Shown here in pieces: positions 7,757 to 14,869 of a stretch of 15,124 nucleotides of DNA; positions within the stretch are counted from its first letter, which is position 1; every line of letters starts with the position of its first letter. The stretch comes from JBAUHN01 sp049680295. Lineage in GTDB: Bacteria; Pseudomonadota; Alphaproteobacteria; Rhodobacterales; Rhodobacteraceae. The notes beneath the pieces were generated by a model. That model saw nothing but the letters and a program-made list of their open reading frames with translations, was not told the origin of the DNA and ran no database searches. The stretch spans positions 1-15,124 of the forward strand of contig JBAUHN010000435.1 of the NCBI GenBank assembly GCA_049680295.1, given 5' to 3'. The position numbers were made by a program, and so were the translations under genes.

Positions 7757-8704
7757 ATGGAATTTGAAAAACGAACTGTTTTGCCACCGATCGACAATTT
7801 GTCATCAACGCGGCCCCTGTATGCGGCTGCCAACATGCTGGGCGCAATGTTGTTGCTGGGGTTTGTCGACATCTATGTGGCCGTGATTGCCGAAACGGTG
7901 AGCGTTTGGCAGTTTCTGGCGTGCCGCTCCGTTCCAGCCATGGGTTTTGTCTGGCTGTTGTCGCGACTGGGATATGGGCCAATAAGACCGCGGCGCCTTT
8001 GGGCGGTCACAGTGCGCAGTGTTTTGACGGCCATTGGGATGTTGTGCTATTTTGGATCGCTTGCGTTTTTGCCGATTGCCCAGTCTTTGGCGGGGCTGTT
8101 CACATCGCCAATATTTGTCATGTTGATCAGCGCCTTTGTGTTGCGGTTGTCGATTGGCAAATGGCGTGTATTGGCCGTGATTATAGGGTTTTCCGGCACA
8201 CTTTTGGTGTTGGGTTTGCAGGATGGTTTCCCAGGATGGATCATCCTGCTGCCAGTTGCCGGAGGGTTCTTTTACGCCTGCGGATCCATCGCCACGCGCA
8301 CCCTGTGCACAGGAGAAAGCACAGTCACTCTGCTTTTCGGGATTATGTTAGTCCAGGGAATCATAGGTTTCCTGGCGTTGATTTCTTTGGATTTCCTTGC
8401 CCCAATGGTCCCGGAAGGCCGAGCCGGATTTTTGCTGCGCGGCTGGGTCTGGCCATTCTGGGATGTTGCACATCTGATATTGTTGCAAGCCTTTGTGTCT
8501 GTCTTAGGTGTTGGGTTTTTGATCCGTGCCTATCAGTTTGGCGAAGCCAGCCAAGTATCTGTTCTAGAGTATTCGATCATGATCTTCGGTCCGTTTTTTG
8601 GATGGGTAATAATGGGTCAGGAAATCTCGTCGATGCAAATGTTGGGCGTCGTGTTCATCGCCGTCTCAGGGGGCATTATTGCAGTGCGGTCGCGCGGGCA
8701 GTGA
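7757..8704 (+). CDS. EamA/DMT-family permease
   Basis: Encodes a 315-residue inner-membrane protein that is almost entirely hydrophobic, with about ten predicted helices in two halves (roughly 22-150 and 160-310), as in the drug/metabolite transporter superfamily. Family-like features include the first-half LAFLPIAQSLAGLFTSPIFV (102-121) and the second-half RAYQFGEASQVSVLEYS (257-273) followed by GWVIMGQEIS and the last helix LGVVFIAVSGGIIAV. Such proteins export or exchange small metabolites; the substrate cannot be inferred. The ATG at 7757 has a weak ribosome site, but the next Met (7835) would remove part of the first helix. It is divergent from the acyl-CoA synthetase and 43 bases upstream of the sulfotransferase, with which it may form a two-gene operon. 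Confidence 0.9.
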   Translation: MEFEKRTVLPPIDNLSSTRPLYAAANMLGAMLLLGFVDIYVAVIAETVSVWQFLACRSVPAMGFVWLLSRLGYGPIRPRRLWAVTVRSVLTAIGMLCYFGSLAFLPIAQSLAGLFTSPIFVMLISAFVLRLSIGKWRVLAVIIGFSGTLLVLGLQDGFPGWIILLPVAGGFFYACGSIATRTLCTGESTVTLLFGIMLVQGIIGFLALISLDFLAPMVPEGRAGFLLRGWVWPFWDVAHLILLQAFVSVLGVGFLIRAYQFGEASQVSVLEYSIMIFGPFFGWVIMGQEISSMQMLGVVFIAVSGGIIAVRSRGQ

Positions 8705-8747
8705 AAACCCCTTGGCAAGACAGACGGCCAGCAGATAGCGTGCCAGG

Positions 8748-9398
8748 ATGATAATCAGCCGCGGTCGACGTTTTATATTTGTCCACATCCCCAAAACCGG
8801 CGGAACATCACTGGCGTTAAGCCTTGAGGCACGGGCGATGAAAGACGATATCATGATGGGTGATACGCCAAAGGCGGCCCAACGTCGGCGAAAGCTGCGC
8901 GATGCCAAAGCCCGCGGTCGTTTGTGGAAACACTCTACCCTGCGCGATATCGACGGATTGATCAGCCCTGATGAAATCGCACAGATGTTTTGTTTTACCC
9001 TGGTCAGAAACCCTTGGGACAGGGTGGTTAGCTACTACCATTGGCTGCGCACGCAATCCTTTGCCCACCCATCGGTCCAAATGGCCAGGGACAATGACTT
9101 TGATGCGTTTTTACGGCTTGAGCCAATCCAACACAGTCTAAGATCCACGCCTGCCGCCATCTATATGCGCGACGCAAATGGACAAGAACGATGCGACGCC
9201 TACATCCGCATTGAACATTTTGCCAAAGACGCTGCATCGCTTGAAGAACATTTGGGTTTTGAGATCACTTTAGGTCACGAAAACCGATCTGATCGCCATC
9301 CCGATTTCCGATCCTACTACACCACAGAGTTGGCTGAAATTGTGTCAGATCTATGTGCGCGGGACATTGCCCGGTTCAACTATAGGTTTGATGGCTAA
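8748..9398 (+). CDS. Sulfotransferase family 2 protein
   Basis: Encodes 216 residues of the carbohydrate/Golgi-type PAPS sulfotransferase fold. The 5'-phosphosulfate loop is FVHIPKTGGTSL (11-22, with K16), and the 3'-phosphate motif is FTLVRNPWDRVVSYYHW (83-99, with R87 and S95). A KHSTLRDI segment (61-68) between them is typical of bacterial family members. It would transfer sulfate from PAPS to a hydroxyl on a surface glycan or small acceptor; the acceptor is unknown and no PAPS synthesis gene is in the window. There is no signal peptide, so action is cytoplasmic. The ATG at 8748 is needed to include the full PAPS loop, and an in-frame TAG at 8736-8738 blocks an earlier start. The ribosome site is poor (AGG abuts the ATG), which may mean dependence on the upstream permease gene. 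Confidence 0.88.
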   Translation: MIISRGRRFIFVHIPKTGGTSLALSLEARAMKDDIMMGDTPKAAQRRRKLRDAKARGRLWKHSTLRDIDGLISPDEIAQMFCFTLVRNPWDRVVSYYHWLRTQSFAHPSVQMARDNDFDAFLRLEPIQHSLRSTPAAIYMRDANGQERCDAYIRIEHFAKDAASLEEHLGFEITLGHENRSDRHPDFRSYYTTELAEIVSDLCARDIARFNYRFDG

Positions 9399-9674
9399 GA
9401 ACATCTCTCCGTATTTAGCACAGCTTCGCCCCGCATCCCCCCGTATTCATTGAAAATAGTCGGCAATTTGTGGCTTGCGAGACTCACTTTTCAAATTTTG
9501 TCCCCATCCTGGTGCAAATTTTTAGGTTTCAGCGTGGATTGTATCCAAAGTCGCCGGTAATGCCTCAATTCGAACAAAATCTCGACCAACCGGCGACATG
9601 AGCATCGGTCTAGGTAGATATACTAATAACGTAGTTAACCGGCCAAACCGGCGTAATCACGGAGAAAACGGCGC
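9399..9674. promoter_or_regulatory. 276-base intergenic region upstream of the Hint-like gene
   Basis: The largest non-coding stretch in the window; I see no RNA gene. It is more AT-rich than its surroundings. It holds a direct repeat CAAATTTT (9492-9499 and 9515-9522, 23-base period), a 9-base inverted repeat (9550-9558 with 9589-9597), a -10-like TATACT (9619-9624), two further CCGGC copies (around 9640-9652) and a ribosome site GGAGAA at 9661-9666. No good -35 element at standard spacing was found for TATACT. This probably contains the promoter and control sites of the Hint-like gene. Confidence 0.5.
9550..9597. repeat. 9-bp perfect inverted repeat
   Basis: GTCGCCGGT (9550-9558) is the exact reverse complement of ACCGGCGAC (9589-9597), with a 30-base spacer. 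It lies about 22 bases upstream of the TATACT box. It could be a looped operator or an RNA hairpin base; no T-run follows, so a terminator for the sulfotransferase gene is unlikely. Confidence 0.5.
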
Positions 9675-10349
9675 ATGAGTGTATGGAAATCAAAATCGGC
9701 CCTCGGGTTGACGACTGGTTCCGAGCGTTCGGACGCCCGCCACAATGGCATGATCCCTGTATCCCATGGCCTGTCCACGGGCACACGGGTTGCATCAAAT
9801 TTGGGCTGGCGCGCCGTCGAAGCATTGGCCGTTGGCGACAGCGTCCTGACCTTTGACAACAACATGCAAAAGATCGTTGCAATTCGTCAAACAGCCCTGT
9901 GGGTCGATGCGACCGATGTTCCTATGCACCAGTGGCCGGTCTATGTGCCTTTGGGCGTTTTGGGCAACCGCACTGATCTGACCTTATTGCCCGAGCAGGG
10001 CGTGATGGTCGAAAGCCAGGCCGCTATGGACGTACACGGCGATCCCTTTGCCGTTATTCCAGCCGAAGCGCTGGATGGATTTCACGGGATTTTTCGCTGC
10101 CCGCCTGACTATCAGACAACAATGATCACGCTATACTTTGAAAACGAAGAGGTGATCTATACCGAAGGCGGATTTCTGGTCCATTGCCCACGGCCGGTCA
10201 TTCAGCTTGACGACATGCTGTCAGATAGGTCGCCCACCTACGAAGTGCTGAACATGCACGATGCCACGTTTTTGGTCGAATGTCTGGATCTGGAAGATCA
10301 GATGGGCGACGAATACACCCAATCCGTGGCCATGGTCGGAAACTGCTAA
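9675..10349 (+). CDS. Hint_2-like protein lacking the autoprocessing nucleophile
   Basis: Encodes 224 residues. Residues 32-175 match the Roseobacter-type Hint (Hedgehog/intein) domain plan: GLSTGTRVAS then GWRAVEALAVGDSVLTFDN (44-62), a central VYVPLGVLGN, LTLLPEQGVMVES (102-114), and a late TLYFENEEVIYTEGGFLVHC (152-171). In active Hint domains the first position of C-F-x-x-G-T is Cys or Ser; here it is Gly32. The later T-x-x-H / P-x-H position reads PEQ, with no histidine. Self-splicing or cleavage is therefore not expected, and a binding or structural role is more likely. There is no signal peptide, and the tail is acidic (ECLDLEDQMGDEY). The ATG at 9675 follows GGAGAA (9661-9666) with 8-base spacing. 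It is a single-gene unit ended by the terminator at 10391-10423. Confidence 0.8.
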   Translation: MSVWKSKSALGLTTGSERSDARHNGMIPVSHGLSTGTRVASNLGWRAVEALAVGDSVLTFDNNMQKIVAIRQTALWVDATDVPMHQWPVYVPLGVLGNRTDLTLLPEQGVMVESQAAMDVHGDPFAVIPAEALDGFHGIFRCPPDYQTTMITLYFENEEVIYTEGGFLVHCPRPVIQLDDMLSDRSPTYEVLNMHDATFLVECLDLEDQMGDEYTQSVAMVGNC

Positions 10350-10390
10350 GCGCGGTTTTGCGCTGCCTGCGTACATCGACAAAAAAATGC

Positions 10391-10423
10391 CGAAAAAGGG
10401 GACCGAACTGGCCCCCTTTTTCG
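10391..10423. terminator. Bidirectional rho-independent terminator
   Basis: CGAAAAAGGGG (10391-10401) pairs perfectly with CCCCTTTTTCG (10413-10423), an 11-base stem; a C-C/G-G inner extension closes a short loop. The A-run and T-run flank the GC core on both sides, so it can stop the Hint-like transcript from the left and the fad operon from the right. The gene stops are at 10349 and 10433. Confidence 0.88.
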
Positions 10424-10432
10424 CGATTGCGA

Positions 10433-12631
10433 TCAAGCCGCCGATGCGGCGTCGCCAAAGCGTTCATAAAAGCTTTGGCCCTTTTTCGCCATGTCGCGCA
10501 GCAAATCGGGGCAGGTAAATCTTTCGCCATGCGCTGCCACCAATTGATCGCACCGTTCCGCCGCATATTCTGCGCCGATCATATCCAGCCAGCTAAGCGG
10601 GCCACCTGACCACGGAGCAAAGCCCCAGCCCAGAATTGCACCAACGTCGCCTTCGCGGATGTCCATCAGCACACCTTCTTCCAGCGCGCGCACGGCCTCC
10701 AACACTTGCGAAAACAGCAACCTGTGCTGCACGTCGATCAGGTCGGGCTGATCGTCCAGCGTTGGATATTTTTTGCCCAACCCGTCCCAGAGCCCCTGAC
10801 GTTTTCCTTTGTCATCATAGGCATAAAACCCGCCATTGGCCTTGCGCCCCATACGTCCCAGACCCTCCAGCCAGAAAATAACTTCGTCCGACGGGCTTTC
10901 GGGATAGGCGTCGCCCATGGCGGCCTTGGTCGCGCGGGCTATTTTTGCCCCTAGATCAATGGCCGTCTCATCGGTAAGCTGAAGCGGGCCCAAAGGCATC
11001 CCCACCAGTTTGGCGGCATTTTCGATCAATGCAGGCGCGACCCCTTCCGCGATCATACGCACACCTTCGTTGATGTAGGGAATGATGCAGCGATTGGCAT
11101 AAAAGAACCGTGCGTCGTTCACAACGATCGGTGTCTTGCGAATTTGCCGCACATAATCGAGCGCCTTTGCGACGGCCCGATCGCCGGTTTCGCGTCCTTT
11201 GATGATCTCGACCAGCAACATCTTTTCAACAGGCGAAAAGAAATGAATGCCGATAAACTGGTCGCGCCGTGCGCTGGCTTTGGCCAGATCGCTGATCGGC
11301 AAAGTTGAGGTGTTCGAGGCGATGATGCAGGTATCGGGGATGATCGCTTCTACTTTTTGGGTGATTTCGGCTTTGACTTTCGGGTCTTCGAAAACCGCTT
11401 CAATGATCAGATCACAGTCTTTCAATTCGTCCAAATCCGGCGTCGCAGTGATTAATTTCAGCAGCGCATCTTTCTTTTCCGGTGTCGCCTTTTTGCGCGC
11501 GATACCCTTATCCATATAGTTGGCGGAATAGGCTTTACCCTTGTCGGCGGAGGCTTGATCGCGGTCAATCAGAACCACTTCGATCCCGGCCAAAGCTGAA
11601 ACCAAAGTTATTCCGGCCCCCATCAGCCCGGCCCCCAACACGCCTAGCTTTTTGACCCGCTGGTCGGGAACGCCCGACGGCCGCACCGCACCTTTTTCCA
11701 GCGCTTCCTTGTTGACGAAAAGCGACCGGATCATCGCAGTGGACGACGGGTTCATCAAGACATTGGTAAACCACCGCGCCTCGATCTTAAGGGCGGTATC
11801 AAAGGGCACCATAGCCCCTTCATAAACTGCCGAAAGCAGGGCTTTGGCAGCCGGATAGACACCTTGGGTTTTGCCATTGACCATGGCGCTGGCCCCCACG
11901 AATGTCATAAAACCAGCCGGGTGATAGGGCGCACCACCGGGCATTTTATACCCTTTGGCATCCCACGGTTTAACCAGATCGGCATCGGTTGCGGCCAATA
12001 CCCATTCTTTCGCGGCGGCCAGGGGGTCGGCGACAACCTCATCAACCAACCCGGCTGATTTGGCTTGCTGCGCACCAACCAGTTTGCCTTCCAGCAAAAA
12101 CGGGCTGGCGGCCATCGCGCCCATCTTGCGAACCAGTCTGGTTGTCCCGCCCGCACCGGGGAATATCCCGACCAGAATTTCCGGCAGGCCAATGCGGGCT
12201 TTGGGATTGTCGGCCATGAATATCCGGTGTGTGGCCAAAGGCAGTTCAAGCCCGATGCCGACAGCAGTGCCGGGCAGCGCAGTTGCTATCGGTTTGCCAC
12301 CCTTTTTTGTCTTCGCATCCATACCTGCCAGCTCAATCTTGCGCAGCATCTTGTGAATTCCCATGGTGCCTTCAAAAAGACCCCGCGCCGGATCGTCGCC
12401 TGCATCCTCTTTCATTTTTGCAAGCAGATTAAGATCCATGCCGCCGGCAAAAGAATCCTTGGCTGAGGTGACTACAATGCCTTTGACCGTCTCATCGGCC
12501 AACGCCTGATCCAACAGATTATCCAGCAATGCCAACCCATCAAACGACATGACATTCATTGATTTATCTGCGACATCCCATGTGATCGTCGCGATGCCGG
12601 ATGCATCGGTGGTCATAGTGAAATCGGTCAT
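10433..12631 (-). CDS. fadJ: Fatty oxidation multifunctional protein: enoyl-CoA hydratase / 3-hydroxyacyl-CoA dehydrogenase
   Basis: Catalyses two steps of the beta-oxidation cycle: hydration of trans-2-enoyl-CoA and NAD-dependent oxidation of L-3-hydroxyacyl-CoA. The 732 residues are close to E. coli FadJ/FadB (about 714-729). The N-terminal crotonase domain (1-200) has the oxyanion-hole region FAGGMDL (61-67) and the two catalytic glutamates E129 (GIGLEL) and E151 (GLPEILVGIFPGAGGT). The NAD domain begins at about 327 with KKLGVLGAGLMGAGI; SNTSTLPI and IHFFSPVEKM (462-471) supply the catalytic His463. Two C-terminal helical domains follow (about 500-600 and 630-725). The ATG overlaps the TGA of the preceding 321-residue gene, with AGGAAAGGA just upstream, so translation is coupled to it. 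Whether FadB- or FadJ-type is not decidable here. Confidence 0.96.
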   Translation of the reverse strand: MTDFTMTTDASGIATITWDVADKSMNVMSFDGLALLDNLLDQALADETVKGIVVTSAKDSFAGGMDLNLLAKMKEDAGDDPARGLFEGTMGIHKMLRKIELAGMDAKTKKGGKPIATALPGTAVGIGLELPLATHRIFMADNPKARIGLPEILVGIFPGAGGTTRLVRKMGAMAASPFLLEGKLVGAQQAKSAGLVDEVVADPLAAAKEWVLAATDADLVKPWDAKGYKMPGGAPYHPAGFMTFVGASAMVNGKTQGVYPAAKALLSAVYEGAMVPFDTALKIEARWFTNVLMNPSSTAMIRSLFVNKEALEKGAVRPSGVPDQRVKKLGVLGAGLMGAGITLVSALAGIEVVLIDRDQASADKGKAYSANYMDKGIARKKATPEKKDALLKLITATPDLDELKDCDLIIEAVFEDPKVKAEITQKVEAIIPDTCIIASNTSTLPISDLAKASARRDQFIGIHFFSPVEKMLLVEIIKGRETGDRAVAKALDYVRQIRKTPIVVNDARFFYANRCIIPYINEGVRMIAEGVAPALIENAAKLVGMPLGPLQLTDETAIDLGAKIARATKAAMGDAYPESPSDEVIFWLEGLGRMGRKANGGFYAYDDKGKRQGLWDGLGKKYPTLDDQPDLIDVQHRLLFSQVLEAVRALEEGVLMDIREGDVGAILGWGFAPWSGGPLSWLDMIGAEYAAERCDQLVAAHGERFTCPDLLRDMAKKGQSFYERFGDAASAA

Positions 12632-13593
12632 ACCCGGTTCCTTTCCTGAATTTCCTGTAAGGTGAGAAGGGCGCCTGTGCTGGTCAATTCCTCAAAGGGC
12701 AGACATTCATCAGACAGGGCGTTGGTTACGGATTTCAATAGCCATTTGGTGCCGACCCTCTCAAGGATCATCCGCGATCCTATGGGGTCCACGACATCCT
12801 TGCCACCGCTTTTGTACGTTGTGGTATGGTATCCGCAAATGCGGTTACCGCTGATGAACTCTGCCCGTGATGCGGACCGTTTGACATCATCAATCGCATA
12901 TTTGCCAATCATTTCCGATACCATGCCAAAAAATGGCTGCACTTCGTTGATCGAAATGACGTCTGTATCTTTGGTTCCGCAATGGGCGGAATATGGGAAA
13001 CTGCACAGCGCACAATAGGCGTTGATGTCGTTTTGCAAATGGGTGATCGTCAGCGCATCCAGAAAATTTTGATACAACACGAACGGCTCTGCCGCCGTCC
13101 GGCGCACATCATCGAACTGTCGTTCAATGCCACGCAATGTTGTGTCCTGGCCGCGAAAACTCAGCACGTCAAAGGGCCACTTTGAATTATTCAGCGCACT
13201 GTCGTGTTCGGTGATCTTCCAGCAGCCATTGTCGCGTTTCAGCACAAAACGATCCGAGTAGCTGGGGAAAACACGCACGGCATTTCTAAGCGTATGCGTC
13301 ACGTGGTGGCCTTCAATATAGTCGGGGCTCAGAAATTCGGCATCCGTCACCAGTCTGATAAACTGGTTAACGCCAAGCCCCTGCAGGGCGCGGGAAAACG
13401 CGCTTGCCCCGCGGATCAAGTCTTCGTCAGTCTCCAGCAAGGTTTCAGAGCACAACGTCCTTCTGGTGAACGGCAAAACCACATGCGCGCGAATGGTCTC
13501 AAAGTCCTGGTCTAAATACGCCTGTGACAGCTTGTCCAAAACCGCCTGATAAAGCACCGATGCTTCAATATCGCTGCGTCGCCCCTTTGGCAT
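12628..13593 (-). CDS. Tandem NTF2-like (SnoaL-type) repeat protein in the fad operon
   Basis: Encodes 321 residues I cannot assign to a named gene. It is an internal duplication: residues 13-135 and 172-294 align without a gap at a constant offset of 159. Matching pairs include VLYQ (13-16/172-175), P41-F42/P200-Y201, AEFLS/AEFIS (85-89/244-248), G95 and H97 / G254 and H256, RFVLKR/RMILER (115-120/274-279) and W125/W284. Helix-rich starts followed by beta strands ending in a W-K strand suggest two NTF2-like cone folds, as in SnoaL or limonene-epoxide-hydrolase relatives; this fold call is an inference. There is no signal peptide or membrane segment. It starts one base after the fadA stop (AAAGGG upstream) and its TGA overlaps the fadJ ATG, so stoichiometric production with the thiolase and hydratase/dehydrogenase is likely. 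It could be an assembly factor or bind an acyl-CoA or hydroxy intermediate. Confidence 0.85.
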   Translation of the reverse strand: MPKGRRSDIEASVLYQAVLDKLSQAYLDQDFETIRAHVVLPFTRRTLCSETLLETDEDLIRGASAFSRALQGLGVNQFIRLVTDAEFLSPDYIEGHHVTHTLRNAVRVFPSYSDRFVLKRDNGCWKITEHDSALNNSKWPFDVLSFRGQDTTLRGIERQFDDVRRTAAEPFVLYQNFLDALTITHLQNDINAYCALCSFPYSAHCGTKDTDVISINEVQPFFGMVSEMIGKYAIDDVKRSASRAEFISGNRICGYHTTTYKSGGKDVVDPIGSRMILERVGTKWLLKSVTNALSDECLPFEELTSTGALLTLQEIQERNRV

Positions 13594-13594
13594 T

Positions 13595-14806
13595 TCAAAC
13601 CCTTTCGATTATGGTGGCAGCGCCCATACCCGATGCAATGCAAAGCGTGGCAAGCCCGACTTCCTTGTCGGATCTTTCCAGCTCGTCCAGCAAGGTGCCG
13701 ATGATCATCGCACCAGTTGCCCCCAATGGATGACCCATCGCAATAGACCCGCCATTGACGTTGACACGGGTGTTCTCGACGTCGAACGCCTGCATGAAGC
13801 GCAAAACCACCGAGGCAAAGGCTTCGTTCACTTCGAACAGATCAATATCATTGATGGTCATACCATTGTCGGCCAATATCTTTTGGGTCACTGGCACTGG
13901 CCCGGTCAGCATAATCGTGGGATCGGTGCCGATTTTAGCCGTGGCCCGAATACGGGCGCGGGGTTTCAACCCGTGCTTTTCACCAAAGGCTTTAGACCCG
14001 ATCAGCACGGCCGCAGCACCATCAACAATTCCAGAAGAATTGCCCGCATGGTGAATGTGGTTGATCCGTTCCAGATGCGGGTATTTCATCAATGCGATCT
14101 TATCAAAGCCCGGCATGACTTCGCCCATGGCCTGAAACGCCGGGTTCAATGCGCCCAGGGATTGCATATCTGTCTGTGGCCGCATGTATTCATCGGTGTC
14201 CAGGATCATCAACCCGTTTTGGTCGTGAATGGGGATGACCGATCTAGAAAACCGCTTTTCATCCCAGGCGATCTTGGCCCTGCGCTGGGATTCTACCGCC
14301 AAGTGGTCCGCGTCATCGCGCGTAAACCCAAATTCTGTCGCTATAATATCCGCGCTGATCCCTTGGGGCACGAAATAGCTGTCCATCGCCAAAGTCGGAT
14401 CTACTGCGATCGCCGCCCCGTCCGAGCCCATAGCCACACGCCCCATCATTTCTACGCCACCTGCGATATAGGCCTCGCCGGCGCCGCCCTTGACTTGATT
14501 GGCGGCAAGATTGACCGCCTCCATACCGCTGGCGCAAAACCGATTGATAGCAAGCCCGGGGATTGATTGGTCCAAATCAGATGCCAGAACGGCAGAGCGT
14601 GCAAGACAGCCGCCCTGTTCCATGACCTGCGTAACGTTCCCCCAAATCACGTCCTCGACCGCATGGCCGTCAAGATTATTCCGGGCTTTCACTGCGTTTA
14701 ACGTCAAAGCGCTGAGGCGCAAAGACGTCACTTCATGCAGCGATCCGTCTTTGCGTCCCTTGCCGCGCGGGGTGCGCAAGGCGTCATAGATGTAGGCTTC
14801 GGTCAT
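13595..14806 (-). CDS. fadA: Acetyl-CoA C-acyltransferase (3-ketoacyl-CoA thiolase)
   Basis: Cleaves 3-ketoacyl-CoA with CoA to acetyl-CoA and a shortened acyl-CoA, the last step of beta-oxidation. The 403 residues match the thiolase family. The nucleophilic Cys is C91 in NRFCASGMEA. The second half has NEAFA (327-331), NGGSIAMGHPLGATGA (351-366) with the general base H359, and LCIASGMGAA (388-397) with C389, so the C-N-H-C catalytic set is complete. The ATG at 14806 is preceded by AGGAGAA (14811-14817), a strong ribosome site with 6-base spacing from GGAG. It heads the tight trio fadA-NTF2-like-fadJ, with 1-base and overlapping junctions. The operon context favours degradation over biosynthetic acetoacetyl-CoA formation. 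Confidence 0.96.
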   Translation of the reverse strand: MTEAYIYDALRTPRGKGRKDGSLHEVTSLRLSALTLNAVKARNNLDGHAVEDVIWGNVTQVMEQGGCLARSAVLASDLDQSIPGLAINRFCASGMEAVNLAANQVKGGAGEAYIAGGVEMMGRVAMGSDGAAIAVDPTLAMDSYFVPQGISADIIATEFGFTRDDADHLAVESQRRAKIAWDEKRFSRSVIPIHDQNGLMILDTDEYMRPQTDMQSLGALNPAFQAMGEVMPGFDKIALMKYPHLERINHIHHAGNSSGIVDGAAAVLIGSKAFGEKHGLKPRARIRATAKIGTDPTIMLTGPVPVTQKILADNGMTINDIDLFEVNEAFASVVLRFMQAFDVENTRVNVNGGSIAMGHPLGATGAMIIGTLLDELERSDKEVGLATLCIASGMGAATIIERV

Positions 14807-14832
14807 GGTGTTCTCCTGGTGGCATGCATGGC

Positions 14833-14856
14833 GGGTCGTTTTGGTTCTCGCGACCC
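14833..14856. repeat. Small inverted repeat between GST-like gene and fadA
   Basis: GGGTCG (14833-14838) and CGACCC (14851-14856) can form a 6-base stem with a 12-base loop in the 63-base gap. There is no T-run on either strand, so a terminator is doubtful; it may be a weak RNA structure within the transcript. Confidence 0.25.
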
Positions 14857-14869
14857 CGAAACAATTGGA

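Noticed and set aside
7689..7982. N-terminal extension of the acyl-CoA synthetase to the ATG at 7982
   Set aside because: The extra 98 residues look like non-coding translation, would overlap the divergent permease start, and the family begins near the Met encoded at 7688.
7906..8751. Second plus-strand frame overlapping the EamA permease
   Set aside because: The permease frame gives a coherent ten-helix protein; this frame gives Cys/His/Arg-rich translation without structure and starts without a ribosome site.
10349..10364. AGCGC/GCGCT mini-hairpin at the Hint-like gene stop as the terminator
   Set aside because: Only a 5-base stem without a T-run; the 11-base stem at 10391-10423 is the convincing terminator.
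13730..14566. Plus-strand open frame (278 codons) opposite fadA
   Set aside because: Antisense to an intact thiolase with a complete catalytic set; composition is His/Arg-rich and it has no domain or start signal.
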